From Pseudomonadota bacterium (GTDB taxonomy: Bacteria; Pseudomonadota; Gammaproteobacteria; Steroidobacterales; MnTg04): a stretch of DNA of 37,657 bases. Positions 7,817 through 17,373 of the stretch are shown in pieces. The DNA lies in NCBI GenBank assembly GCA_022560735.1, contig JADFSO010000026.1:1-37657 (forward strand), given 5' to 3'. Position 1 is the stretch's first letter. Each line of letters begins with the position of its first letter. The notes below the pieces were generated by a model. That model searched no databases, had not been told where the DNA came from, and saw nothing but the letters and a program-made list of their open reading frames with translations. A program made the translations under genes and the position numbers.

Positions 7817-9628
7817 ATGTCGTTATTCGAAGAACTCAAACGCCGCAACGTTTTCCGCGTCGGGATTGCCTACGCGGTAACTTCCTGGTTGCTGTTGCAA
7901 GTCGCCGACATCGTGCTGGAAAATATTGTCGCGCCGAGTTGGGTGATGCAAGCGTTCATGCTGGCGCTGGCTTTGGGTTTTCCGCTCGCTTTGTTCTTCG
8001 CCTGGGCCTTCGAACTCACACCTGAAGGCCTGAAAAAGGAAAAAGATGTCGATCGTACTGCGTCGATCGCGCCACAAACCGGCCGCAAGCTGGGCTACAT
8101 TATTATTGCCGTTATGGCGCTGGCGTTGAGCTATTTCATCTGGGAGTCGAGGTTTAGTTCGAGCGAAAGCGCAACTGTTGAAGAAGCCGTGGCGAGCGCG
8201 GAGAAGTCGATTGCGGTGTTGCCGTTCGTCAACATGTCTGACGACCCGGCAAATGAATATTTTTCCGATGGCATTGCGGAAGAGTTGCTGAACGCCTTGG
8301 TCAAGGTAAAAGGCCTGAGAGTGGCATCGCGAACTTCTTCGTTTGCCTTCAAAGAAAACAAGACGATCAGTATCCCCGACATAGCCAAGTCGTTGAATGT
8401 CGATCATGTACTCGAAGGCAGTGTTCGCAAGGCCGGCAATACCGTCCGCATAACCGCGCAGCTAATCGATGTGCGTACCGATCGCCACCTTTGGTCGGGT
8501 ACCTATGATCGCGAACTGGAGGACATTTTCGCGATCCAGGATGAAATCGCGGGGCAGATCGTGCAGGCGCTGAAAATCGCCCTCGGTGCCGGCGGGCAAG
8601 AGGCCGTGGCTCACTTCCTGCAACCCACGGAAAACCTGGAATCCTACGAGCTATATCTGAAGGGCCGTTATTTCTGGCAGCGCCGCGGCGAAGACAATAT
8701 CCGGCGCGCCATCGATTTGTTCGAGCAGGCGACACAGCTCGACCCGCAGTTTGCCCGGGCCTGGTCGAGCCTGGCGGCGGCACACATCACATTGCCGGCG
8801 TATTCCGATGCAACGGGACACGAGCATAACCCGCCGGCAATATTGGCTGCCAAGCGGGCACTGACGCTGGATGATTCGCTGGCGGAAGCCTACGCGGTGC
8901 TGGGAGATATCGCCCGCGTTAACAGGAAATGGACGAAGGCAAAAGCCTATTACGAGCGTGCCACTGCCAGTGAGCCAAAAAACTCGACGGCACATCTTTG
9001 GTATGGCGAGCACCATGCGACAGTTGGCCGTATGCACGATGCACTCGAAGAAGCACTGATTGCCTATCAGCTGGACCCGTTGCACCCGGCGACCAATGCC
9101 CATCTGGCGCAACTCTATTTGTGGCATAAAGACACCGGCAACGCGTTGAAATATGCCATGACCGCCTGGGACCTCGGGTACATCGTGGGGTTGCGAATAC
9201 AACTGGATATCCATCTTTTCCTCGGGGATTCCGAGCAGGCCCTCGCGGTTGCCAGGCAATTCGACAATACACTCGAGTTCCCGGTGGGCGTCGCGGAGCT
9301 TTATGTTGGGGCGAGGATGGATGCGTCGAAAAGAGAGTTGTTTCTGCAGACGCTCGCCGAATATGAAGCGATGATGCCTTTTGGTGGTTTGTTGGTGGGT
9401 TACGCCAGTCTTGACCGGCTCGATGACGCCTATAGAGTGGCCGGCAGAGGGTGGCAATCGACCGGCGCCAATGCCTGGGGGATTTTGTGGCAAGATGGCA
9501 TGGCGGCGTTTCGCCAGGACCCGCGATTTGCCGAGCTTGTTACTGAACTCGGGTTGATGGATTACTGGCGGGCAAATGGCTGGCCAGATGGCTGCCAACC
9601 GGAAGCCGATCGCCTGCGCTGCGAATAG
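7817..9628 (+). CDS. Membrane-anchored TolB-like/TPR protein, copy 2
   Basis: A 603-residue paralog of the preceding protein, starting MSLFEELKRRNVFRVGIAYA. It has the same order: membrane domain (1-115), linker, TolB-like domain with SIAVLPFVNMSDDPANEYFS (from ~135), and TPR repeats. By eye its TolB/TPR portion is close to copy 1 throughout (shared YELYLKGRYFWQRRGEDNIR and DDSLAEAYAVLGD, and a similar C-terminal YWRANGWPDGCQP). Its membrane domain is instead closest to copy 3. The 13-nt gap before it (gataagagattttg-like) recurs almost unchanged before copy 3, a sign of tandem duplication. The ATG at 7817 was chosen over the TTG at 7814 because of spacing from AAGAG. Function unknown. Confidence 0.85.
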   Translation: MSLFEELKRRNVFRVGIAYAVTSWLLLQVADIVLENIVAPSWVMQAFMLALALGFPLALFFAWAFELTPEGLKKEKDVDRTASIAPQTGRKLGYIIIAVMALALSYFIWESRFSSSESATVEEAVASAEKSIAVLPFVNMSDDPANEYFSDGIAEELLNALVKVKGLRVASRTSSFAFKENKTISIPDIAKSLNVDHVLEGSVRKAGNTVRITAQLIDVRTDRHLWSGTYDRELEDIFAIQDEIAGQIVQALKIALGAGGQEAVAHFLQPTENLESYELYLKGRYFWQRRGEDNIRRAIDLFEQATQLDPQFARAWSSLAAAHITLPAYSDATGHEHNPPAILAAKRALTLDDSLAEAYAVLGDIARVNRKWTKAKAYYERATASEPKNSTAHLWYGEHHATVGRMHDALEEALIAYQLDPLHPATNAHLAQLYLWHKDTGNALKYAMTAWDLGYIVGLRIQLDIHLFLGDSEQALAVARQFDNTLEFPVGVAELYVGARMDASKRELFLQTLAEYEAMMPFGGLLVGYASLDRLDDAYRVAGRGWQSTGANAWGILWQDGMAAFRQDPRFAELVTELGLMDYWRANGWPDGCQPEADRLRCE

Positions 9629-9641
9629 ATAAGAAATTTTG

Positions 9642-11741
9642 ATGTCGTTATTCGAAGAACTCAAACGCCGCAACGTCTTCCGCGTGGGGATCGCCTACGT
9701 CGTGACTTCGTGGTTGTTGTTGCAGTTTGCCGACATCGTGCTGGAAAACATTGCCGCACCGGCTTGGGTGATGCAGGCGTTTATGCTGGCGCTAGCCCTG
9801 GGTTTTCCGCTCGCTTTGTTTTTTGCCTGGGCATTCGAGCTAACGCCCGAGGGTCTCAAGAAAGAGAAAGACGTGGATCGCAGCCAGTCGATTGCGCCGC
9901 AAACCGGCCGCAGGCTCGATTACGTAATTTTTGCCGTGATGGCGGTGGCGCTGACCTATTTCGTCTGGGAATCGAGATTCAGTTCCGATGAAGAGCCTGT
10001 TGTCGAACAGGCGGGGGAGATCCGGGCCGAGTCAAAAACCAGTGAAAACAAGGACAGTGCCGGCGATGCCGATAAGGCCAGGGACACCAGGTACTCGATT
10101 GCTGTCCTCCCGTTTACCAATCGCAGCGCCAACGAAGACGACATCTACTTCACGGATGGCGTGCATGACGACTTGCTGATCTAACTGACCAAAATTCGCG
10201 CCTTCAAAGTGATCTCGCGAACCTCGGTCATGGAGTATCGCGATACCGTCAAGAATCTGCGTCAGATAGGCGATGAACTGGGGGTGAGCACTATCCTGGA
10301 AGGTGCGGTTCAACGCTCCGGCGACCGGGTGCGAATCACCGTGCAGTTGATCGATACCACCAGCGACGAGCATTTGTGGGCCGAGAACTATGACCGCCAA
10401 CTGACCACCGAAAATCTTTTCGATATCCAGACCGAGATCGCGACGGCAATCGCAAAAGCGACCCAGTCCACGTTGTCGGACAGCGAGATCGCCAATTTCT
10501 CCAGCGCACCGCCGACCAGCAACCTGGAAGCCTATGAGCTGTATTTGCAGGCGCGGCGACTCATCCTGGGTTCAACCAGTGTGGGCATTTCGCTGACCGG
10601 CTACCAGACCGCCATCCAGCTTTACGAAGAGGCGATCGCGAAGGACCCGCAATTTGCGCTCGCTTATGTGGGTTTGGCCGAAGCGCACCTGAGCAATTAC
10701 TGGAGCTATGGCGGCGACCTGGAGGACCGGGCGAAGGCGCGTCAAGCGATCGATAAAGCGATTATCCTTAACGCGGGTCTGCCCGAAATCCAGATGGCAG
10801 AGGGCTTTTATCATTACTGGGGGCTGCTTGATTATCCCGCGGCACTTTCCTACCTGGCCAAGGCGATCGAGCTGATGCCGGGCAACGCCGAAGCGTACAT
10901 GTGGCGCGGCTGGGCATTGCGGCGATCGGGCCAGTTCGAAAAAGCGATTGCATCGATGCAACAGTCGCTGAGCCTGGATCCGCGCGCCTATTTTAACTGG
11001 ATGGAATTGGGGACGACCCGCCGTTATCTCAATCGCTATGATGAAGCTTTTGAGGCGCTGGAACGGGCGCGAAGTCTCGATCCGGATTCCTTTTGGCCAA
11101 AGAGTGCCCTGGCCGGTTTGTATCTGCTAAAGGATGGCGATCCGGCAAAAGCCGTTGCTGCGATGGTCGGCGCTCAACACGCATTAGAATTTGAAACACG
11201 CGGCCCCTACATTACGGTGCTTGTCATGGCGAGGCGTTTCGATGAAGCATTGGAACTGGCGGCGAACTGGCCGGTCGAATGGGAGCAACAGAGACATTTG
11301 TTGATTCTTCGCGAAGCGTCGGCCGCCGAAATACTGCACTTTGCCGGCCGCGAGAGCGAATCACGCGAACAGGCCAAACTGGCGCTTGCGCGGCTGGAGC
11401 AAATGAAACTGAGTTCGCCGGATGATTACCGGATTTACACGCCGGAAGCGATAATGCTGGCGATCATGGGTGATGCCGAAGGCTGTTTGGCTGCGGTAGA
11501 GAAAACTTTGCAACTCAAACCCGCAGACGCAGTTACGGATATGCAAATACGTTATCAACTGGTGCGGAGCCTGGCTATCGCGGGCGATACAAAGCGAACC
11601 GTCGAAATGCTCGATGCGCTGATTCCACCACCCACGACGATATCCGCCCGCTACATTGAAATTGACCCGGCCTTCGATGGCATTCGTGATGATCAGGCAT
11701 TTGTTGCGATGCTGGACCGGCACCGGGGCGATGCGATCTGA
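9642..11741 (+). pseudogene. Membrane-anchored TolB-like/TPR protein, copy 3, interrupted by TAA
   Basis: The frame runs 700 codons from ATG 9642 to 11741 but contains one in-frame TAA at 10182-10184, in DDLLI-stop-LTKIRAFKVISRTS. A Gln (CAA) is the likely original codon. Both sides are otherwise well preserved and in one frame. Residues 1-115 are nearly identical to copy 2 (about 13 differences by eye). The TolB-like domain (SIAVLPFTNRSANEDDIYFT) and TPR region (EAYELYLQARRLI onward) are clearly diverged from copies 1 and 2. The gene is therefore a mosaic whose membrane domain was shared by gene conversion or unequal crossing-over. A truncated 180-residue product would end inside the TolB domain. 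A GTG at 10209 could restart a soluble product, but no strong ribosome site is seen. Recent inactivation or a sequencing error are both possible. Confidence 0.75.
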
Positions 11742-11751
11742 AGCATCGATC

Positions 11752-11772
11752 CGCCGCTAGCAAGCTGCGGCG
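11752..11772. terminator. Hairpin between converging genes
   Basis: CGCCGC (11752-11757) pairs with GCGGCG (11767-11772) around a 9-nt loop in the 48-nt gap between the converging TPR array and ispB. No run of T follows on either strand, so it may be a weak or factor-assisted terminator, or just a stable hairpin. Confidence 0.35.
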
Positions 11773-11789
11773 CTAGTTCCTCAACTTCG

Positions 11790-12758
11790 CTAAAAAGCTC
11801 GCGCCACCGAGAAATCGGCGAGCCCGGCCAGGGCGTCTCGATAAGGACTCTCGGGAATAGCGGTTAGCGCCTGTTTGGCCGTTTCAGCTGCTTTCACGGC
11901 CAGCTTCGAGGTGTAGTCCAGCGCACCCGTCGATTCGATTGCTGCCAGTACCTCATCGAGCTTGTCCAGGCCACCTTGGGTGATCGCCAGCCTGATCAGC
12001 TCCGACTGTTCTTCGCTGCCTTTTCGCATCGCGTGAATCAGCGGTAGTGTGGGTTTGCCCTCCGCCAGGTCGTCGCCGATGTTCTTGCCCAGCGCGTCGG
12101 TGCTGGCGCTGTAATCGAGCACGTCGTCAACCAACTGAAACGCGGTACCCAGGTGTCTGCCGTATTCCGCCATGGCCTGCTGCTCTTTCTCATCGCGACC
12201 GGCCAGTATCGCCGCGATCCGGGTGCCGGCCTCGAACAGTTTGGCCGTCTTGCGAAAAATCACGTCGAGATACTGCTGCTCGGTGGTCTCCGGGTTGCCG
12301 CAATTGATCAGTTGCAGGACCTCGCCTTCGGCAATCGTGTTGGTCGCATCGGCCAGGATTCGCATGACCTCGGGTTCGCCGATCTCGACCATCATCTGGA
12401 ATGACCTCGAGTAGAGGAAATCCCCGACCAGTACGCTGGCCTGGTTGCCCCAGACCTCGTTGGCGGTGTCGCGGCCGCGTCTTTTCGCCGATTCATCGAC
12501 GACATCGTCATGCAGCAAGGTGGCCGTGTGGATAAACTCGATAATCGCCGCCGCCGCGACCTGGCGCTCCGGCGGGCAGCCGCAGGCACGCCCGGCAGCA
12601 ACCACGACCAGCGGCCGCAAGCGCTTGCCACCGCTGTTGATGATGTAATTTGCCACCTGGTCGATCAGCACGACATCGGTACTGAGCTTTTCCCGGATCA
12701 GGCGGTCTGTCGCCGCCATATCGTCCGCCAGGAGTTCGCGGATTGCGTCAAGCTGCAT
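11790..12758 (-). CDS. ispB: Octaprenyl diphosphate synthase
   Basis: A 322-residue trans-polyprenyl diphosphate synthase that lengthens farnesyl diphosphate with isopentenyl units to make the quinone side chain. The first Asp-rich motif is LLHDDVVDESAKRRGR. The second is FQLVDDVLDYSASTDALGKN, followed by DDLAEGKPTLPLIHA. The N-terminal SGGKRLRPLVVV binds substrate phosphate. The length matches bacterial IspB. The gene lies divergent to rplU, the arrangement common in gammaproteobacteria, with a 260-nt shared control region. I chose the ATG at 12758, which gives the usual N-terminus (MQLDAIRELLADDMAATDRL). The chain length of its product (C40 or other) cannot be told from sequence by eye. Confidence 0.93.
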   Translation of the reverse strand: MQLDAIRELLADDMAATDRLIREKLSTDVVLIDQVANYIINSGGKRLRPLVVVAAGRACGCPPERQVAAAAIIEFIHTATLLHDDVVDESAKRRGRDTANEVWGNQASVLVGDFLYSRSFQMMVEIGEPEVMRILADATNTIAEGEVLQLINCGNPETTEQQYLDVIFRKTAKLFEAGTRIAAILAGRDEKEQQAMAEYGRHLGTAFQLVDDVLDYSASTDALGKNIGDDLAEGKPTLPLIHAMRKGSEEQSELIRLAITQGGLDKLDEVLAAIESTGALDYTSKLAVKAAETAKQALTAIPESPYRDALAGLADFSVARAF

Positions 12759-12890
12759 TGGGAGCCTTTATTTTCAGCGTGGCGGGCATGCTAGGAGGCT
12801 GCTGGCCGGGGTGTCAAGGTGTTGGGTTCGATACCGGCCGGGATGCGCCCTGAAAACGGCCCAAAACCCGGGAAATTCCTTGAAAATCAT

Positions 12891-12919
12891 TTGACCCGGC
12901 ACCTGCCAGTCATTAAAAT
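12891..12919 (+). promoter_or_regulatory. Predicted sigma-70 promoter of rplU-rpmA
   Basis: TTGACC (12891-12896) and TAAAAT (12914-12919) are separated by exactly 17 nt, close to consensus for sigma-70. Transcription would begin near 12926, leaving a ~90-nt leader before rplU. That leader contains a small hairpin (GGCC...GGCC around 12970-12985). Leader-based autoregulation of ribosomal protein operons is known, but no specific site can be shown here. Confidence 0.65.
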
Positions 12920-13018
12920 TCCCGCTCTTTGCCGGGCTGTCCCGGCCATGGCCGTTGCTGTGCTCAGGCGGCCGAAAAAAGGCCGAATTGAGAACGGCCC
13001 TGGATTCTGGAGTTTCCG

Positions 13019-13519
13019 ATGTACGCTGTAATTAGAACGGGCGGTAAGCAATACCGTGTAGTGCCGGGTGCCCGGCTTCGGGTTGAGAAGCTGGATGCCG
13101 AGGAAGGCGCCAAGATAGAGTTCGACCAGGTCTTGCTGGTTGGCGAGGGAACTGACGTCACGGTCGGCAAACCATTGGTCGAAGGTGGACTGGTAACGGC
13201 CAAGGTGCTTAGCCAGGGCAAGGGCAAAAAAGTCACGATCATCAAGTTTCATCGCCGCAAGAACTACCTGCGGACGAAGGGGCATCGCCAGTTTTACACC
13301 GAGGTCGAGATCACCGATGTCAGCACCAAGGGCGGCGCGAAGAAAGTTGCGGCCAAGAAGCCTGCAGCGGCAAAGGCCCCGGTAAAGAAAGCGGCGGCGA
13401 AGAAAGCCCCGGCGAAGAAAGCTGCGGCTGCGAAGGCGCCCGCCAGAAAGGCGGCCGTCAAGAAAGCACCCGCTAAGAAGGCGGCTGCAAAGAAGGCCAC
13501 GGCCAAGAAAGCGGAGTAA
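13019..13519 (+). CDS. rplU: 50S ribosomal protein L21 with Lys/Ala-rich C-terminal tail
   Basis: Residues 1-~103 are a normal L21 ([20 protein letters not shown], then [20 protein letters not shown] and YTEVEITDV), a 23S rRNA-binding protein of the large subunit. An additional ~60 residues follow, made almost only of Lys, Ala and Pro in [14 protein letters not shown] units, resembling histone H1 or AlgP tails. Standard L21 is about 103 residues, so this is a long extension. The tail is in frame and ends just before rpmA with a 6-nt gap, so it is not a misread. The underlying DNA is a low-complexity repeat prone to slippage. Extra RNA or DNA binding is plausible but unproven. Confidence 0.95.
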   Translation: MYAVIRTGGKQYRVVPGARLRVEKLDAEEGAKIEFDQVLLVGEGTDVTVGKPLVEGGLVTAKVLSQGKGKKVTIIKFHRRKNYLRTKGHRQFYTEVEITDVSTKGGAKKVAAKKPAAAKAPVKKAAAKKAPAKKAAAAKAPARKAAVKKAPAKKAAAKKATAKKAE

Positions 13520-13525
13520 CAGCAA

Positions 13526-13783
13526 ATGGCACATAAAAAAGCAGGCGGCAGTACGCGTAACGGCCGCGATTCCGAATCCAAACGACTGGGCGTCAAGAAA
13601 TACGGCGGTGAGCACGTGGTCCCCGGCAACATTATCGTGCGCCAGCGTGGCACGCATTTTCATGCCGGGCCGAATGTCGGCCTGGGTAACGATCACACGC
13701 TGTTTGCCAAGGCCGAAGGCAAGGTTGTATTTGCAAACAAGGGTCCGCATAACCGCAAGTTTGTCTCGGTCGAGACCGACTGA
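13526..13783 (+). CDS. rpmA: 50S ribosomal protein L27
   Basis: A standard-length L27 (85 residues) starting [20 protein letters not shown], with the conserved flexible N-terminus that reaches toward the peptidyl-transferase centre and [20 protein letters not shown]. It follows rplU by 6 nt, the universal bacterial pairing, and must share its promoter. Confidence 0.97.
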   Translation: MAHKKAGGSTRNGRDSESKRLGVKKYGGEHVVPGNIIVRQRGTHFHAGPNVGLGNDHTLFAKAEGKVVFANKGPHNRKFVSVETD

Positions 13784-13819
13784 CGCAAAATCCGGAATAA
13801 AACCTGCTCGATCGTTGCT

Positions 13820-13876
13820 GTAGGAGGGCCTTCAGGCCCGATGGGACCGCCAATCGCGGCTAAAGCCGCTCCTGCA
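13820..13876. repeat. REP-like palindrome pair (type A + type B)
   Basis: Two short palindromic units lie back to back. Unit A (13820-13842) is GTAGGAGGGCCTTCAGGCCC plus GAT, whose hairpin is GGGCCT/AGGCCC. Unit B (13852-13876) is built on GCGGCTaaAGCCGC and ends in CTCCTGC. The same two units recur at ~15007-15105, 15668-15693 and 22650-22746, always between genes. This is the pattern of REP/BIME elements. Confidence 0.8.
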
Positions 13877-13914
13877 ATTTTCCCCAGATTCCGTTCCTTC
13901 GTTATCCGGCTGCC

Positions 13915-13920
13915 TATAAT
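13915..13920 (+). promoter_or_regulatory. Possible -10 box of an obgE promoter
   Basis: A perfect TATAAT sits 28 nt before the obgE ATG. The matching -35 region (around 13892-13897) is poor, so the site is tentative. It would let obgE be expressed apart from rplU-rpmA, from which it is separated by a REP pair. Confidence 0.35.
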
Positions 13921-13935
13921 CGGTCGGCCATCTGA

Positions 13936-14985
<1,050 letters not shown>

Positions 14986-15006
14986 ATACTCTGTTCACGG
15001 TCAAGC

Positions 15007-15105
15007 GGAGGGCCTTCAGGCCCGATGGGGACGGACAATCGCGGTGTAGGAGAGCCCCCTTCATGCCCGATGCGCACCCCAATCGCGGCTGAAGCCGCTC
15101 CTACG
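15007..15105. repeat. REP-like palindrome cluster (A, degenerate B/A, B)
   Basis: A type-A unit (15007-15026, GGAGGGCCTTCAGGCCCGAT) is followed by a partly decayed B/A pair (CAATCGCGGTGTAGGAGAGC, then CCCCCTTCATGCCCGAT) and a good type-B unit ending CTCCTAC at 15104. The order and orientation match the copy after rpmA. Confidence 0.75.
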
Positions 15106-15128
15106 AAAATAAATCCGTCCCCTTTATT
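15106..15128. repeat. Single arm of the GGGGACAGATTTATTTT palindrome
   Basis: AAAATAAATCCGTCCCCTTT matches, with one change, one arm of the large inverted repeat at 15562-15644. It directly follows a REP-B unit. A lone arm suggests decay of a second copy of the same small element. Confidence 0.6.
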
Positions 15129-15138
15129 CCACCCCATC

Positions 15139-15165
15139 AAAAAAGGCCGGATTAACCGGCCTTTC
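15139..15165 (-). terminator. Rho-independent terminator of rpsT
   Basis: On the minus strand GGCCGG-TTAAT-CCGGCC is followed by TTTTTT. It lies 33 nt beyond the rpsT stop codon. The stem and T-run are both strong. Confidence 0.85.
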
Positions 15166-15198
15166 TTCAATGCAGCCCGGAAAGAGCTCAAAAAAGCC

Positions 15199-15462
15199 TT
15201 ATTTCATGTCCTTGATATGCTGGTTCAGACGGCTTTTGTGCCGGGCAGCCTTGTTCTTGTGGATGATGCCCTTGTCGGCCATGCTGTCAATTTTTGGGGT
15301 GGCTGCTTTGTAGGCAGCGCTGGCCACTTCTTTGTCGCCCGCGGCAATCGCGACCACGACTTTCTTGATGGCAGTGCGCAGGCTCGAACGCTGCGACATG
15401 TTGTGGGCGCGGCGTGTGATGTTCTGCCTGGCGCGTTTCTGGGCTGATTTGATATTGGCCAC
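15199..15462 (-). CDS. rpsT: 30S ribosomal protein S20
   Basis: An 87-residue S20, an early-binding 16S rRNA protein. It begins [20 protein letters not shown] (V read as Met) and continues with the usual three-helix pattern ([20 protein letters not shown], then [20 protein letters not shown]). The GTG at 15462 is chosen because family members begin 'MANIKSA'. It has GGAG about 10 nt ahead; upstream ATG alternatives would add a non-conserved MTEFLT. A non-ATG start is known for rpsT in E. coli, where it helps limit translation. Confidence 0.95.
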   Translation of the reverse strand: MANIKSAQKRARQNITRRAHNMSQRSSLRTAIKKVVVAIAAGDKEVASAAYKAATPKIDSMADKGIIHKNKAARHKSRLNQHIKDMK

Positions 15463-15561
15463 TGTCAAAAACTCCGTCAAAAAACCGGTCCTGGACCGCC
15501 TGGGGCCAAGGGCTCGAAAAGCCCGGTATTCTCAGTATTTTCAGCGCCTTTGTCAATGCCG

Positions 15562-15645
15562 AAAAAGGGGACAGATTTATTTTTCTGGCTTTGATACCGC
15601 TAACCAGCCGGAATCCGGTTGAAAAATAAATCTGTCCCCTTTTTT
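15562..15645. repeat. MITE-like inverted repeat with 23-nt arms
   Basis: The arm at 15562-15584 (AAAAAGGGGACAGATTTATT plus TTT) is matched perfectly by its reverse complement at 15622-15644. The 37-nt centre carries a smaller hairpin (AACCAGCCGG...CCGGTT-like). Palindromes of this GGGGACAGATTTATTTT type are familiar beside REP-associated Y1 transposase genes, but no transposase is present here. It could also stop transcription in both directions between rpsT and murJ. Confidence 0.75.
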
Positions 15646-15667
15646 ACGGTTGCGATTGGCCTCCTCA

Positions 15668-15693
15668 TATCGGGCCTGAAGGCCCTCCTGCAG
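15668..15693. repeat. REP-like type-A unit
   Basis: ATATCGGGCCTGAAGGCCCT followed by CCTGCAG is the reverse complement of the type-A palindromes elsewhere in the window. It lies in the rpsT-murJ gap next to the larger inverted repeat. Confidence 0.7.
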
Positions 15694-15759
15694 CCTCTAT
15701 AAGGGATTCTGTCTGCTTTTTCCGGCTAGTATTGCGGGTATGCGCCGGAAAACAGACCA

Positions 15760-17349
15760 GTGACCCGCAGTCTATTCCGATCCACGTCCGTGGTCGGTGG
15801 CATGACCTTGCTTTCGCGGATTTTTGGTCTGCTTCGGGATATGGTGTTTTCCCGGTTTTTTGGCGCCGGCATGGTCATGGATGCCTTCTTCGTGGCGTTC
15901 AAGATCCCCAACTTCATGCGTCGCCTGTTTGGCGAGGGCGCATTTTCCCAGGCTTTCGTGCCCGTCATTTCGGAGTACAAGACGACCCGCGAGCCCGACG
16001 AAGTCCGTGAGCTCGCCGAAGCCACGGCCGGCACCCTGGGGTTCCTGCTGCTGGTCATCACGGTGATCGGGGTGCTGGCCGCGCCGGTCCTGATCGTTTT
16101 GTTCGCCCCGGGCTGGTTTATGGACGAGCCTGAGAAATATTCGCTGGCGACATCGATGCTGCGGCTGACTTTTCCCTATTTGTTGTTCATATCATTGACC
16201 GCGCTGGCCGGCGGGATCCTGAATACCTATGGCCGATTTGGCTCGCCGGCCTTTACCCCGGTGCTGCTGAACCTGGTCCTGATCGGCTTCGCGATCCTGG
16301 TTGCGCCCAACAGCGCAAATCCGGGCGTGGCGCTTGCCGCCGGTGTTTTTGTCGCCGGCGTCGTCCAGTTAGCGTTCCAGGTGCCGTTTCTGTGGCGCAT
16401 CGGTTTCCGGCCGCGGTTCCGCTGGGGGGGTGACCACGCAGGAGTGCGCAAAATTGGCCGGCTGATGCTGCCCGCGTTGTTTGGCTCGTCGGTAGCACAG
16501 ATCAACCTGCTGCTGGATACCCTGATCGCTTCCTTCCTGATCACCGGCAGCATCAGCTGGCTTTATTACTCGGACCGGTTGATGGAATTTCCACTGGGTG
16601 TCTTCGGCATCGCGCTGGCCACGGTCATCCTGCCCGGCCTGTCAAAAAATCATGCCGGCCAGAACCAGGCCGAGTTTTCGGCGATGCTGGACTGGGCGCT
16701 CAGACTGGTTTGCCTGATCGCGGTACCGGCCGCGGTGGGCCTGCTGATCCTGGCCGGGCCGATGCTGACGACCATTTTTCAATATGGCGCGTTTGACGAT
16801 CGGGATGTGCATATGGCCGCTTTCAGCCTGATGGCCTATGCGCTGGGATTGCTCGGATTTACGCTGGTCAAGGTGCTGGCGCCGGGATATTTTTCCCGCC
16901 AGGACACCAGGACACCGGTACGAATCGGTTTGATTGCCCTGGCGGTCAACCTGGTTTTGAACCTGACCTTCGTCATCACGATGACGAAAACGGGCTTCGA
17001 AGCGCCTCACGCCGGTCTCGCCCTGGCCACATCGCTGGCGGCTTTCGTCAACGCGAGCCTGCTGTATCGAGGTCTGAGGCGCGAGGGCGTCTACCGGCCC
17101 GGCCCGGGCTGGGGCGGCCTGATCCTCAAAGTAGCCCTTGCCAGTTCGGTCATGGCGATCGCTATTGGTGATCTCGCGGGGCCGCTGGATCCCTGGTTGG
17201 CAGCGGGCGGGGTCACCCGCGCATCCTGGCTGTTTGGCTGCGTGCTGGCCGGTGCTGCCGCGTACTTTGCTACGCTGGCGCTACTGGGCGTCAGGCCTGC
17301 TGATTTCCGCAGCGGTTTGCGTGGGAAAAGCGGCGGCGCTTCCGTATAA
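15760..17349 (+). CDS. murJ: Lipid II flippase MurJ
   Basis: A 529-residue integral membrane protein with about 14 hydrophobic helices. It belongs to the MurJ/MviN family that flips the peptidoglycan precursor lipid II across the inner membrane. The conserved N-terminal region is visible: GGMTLLSRIFGLLRDMVFSR, FFGAGMVMDAFFVAFKIPNF and RRLFGEGAFSQAFVPV. Further conserved parts are YYSDRLMEFPLGVFGIALAT and a late PGYFSRQDTRTPVRIG. I use the GTG at 15760, giving MTRSLFRSTSVVGG as in relatives. It starts the murJ-ribF-ileS-lspA-ispH string. Confidence 0.96.
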   Translation: MTRSLFRSTSVVGGMTLLSRIFGLLRDMVFSRFFGAGMVMDAFFVAFKIPNFMRRLFGEGAFSQAFVPVISEYKTTREPDEVRELAEATAGTLGFLLLVITVIGVLAAPVLIVLFAPGWFMDEPEKYSLATSMLRLTFPYLLFISLTALAGGILNTYGRFGSPAFTPVLLNLVLIGFAILVAPNSANPGVALAAGVFVAGVVQLAFQVPFLWRIGFRPRFRWGGDHAGVRKIGRLMLPALFGSSVAQINLLLDTLIASFLITGSISWLYYSDRLMEFPLGVFGIALATVILPGLSKNHAGQNQAEFSAMLDWALRLVCLIAVPAAVGLLILAGPMLTTIFQYGAFDDRDVHMAAFSLMAYALGLLGFTLVKVLAPGYFSRQDTRTPVRIGLIALAVNLVLNLTFVITMTKTGFEAPHAGLALATSLAAFVNASLLYRGLRREGVYRPGPGWGGLILKVALASSVMAIAIGDLAGPLDPWLAAGGVTRASWLFGCVLAGAAAYFATLALLGVRPADFRSGLRGKSGGASV

Positions 17350-17373
17350 TCTTGCGCTTTTGGGCGGTTCCTG

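Noticed and set aside
8651..9673. 340-codon open frame antisense to the second TPR gene
   Set aside because: It lies wholly opposite a well-supported gene, and its sequence (rich in R, Q and H) looks like antisense of TPR coding. Similar antisense frames occur opposite copy 1.
12887..13750. 287-codon antisense frame over rplU-rpmA with Leu/Arg repeats
   Set aside because: The repeats ([12 protein letters not shown]) are simply the reverse of the Lys/Ala tail of L21.
13820..13876. Rho-independent terminator after rpmA
   Set aside because: The hairpins are members of a repeated REP-like family and no T-run follows, so a terminator call is not justified, although they may slow polymerase.
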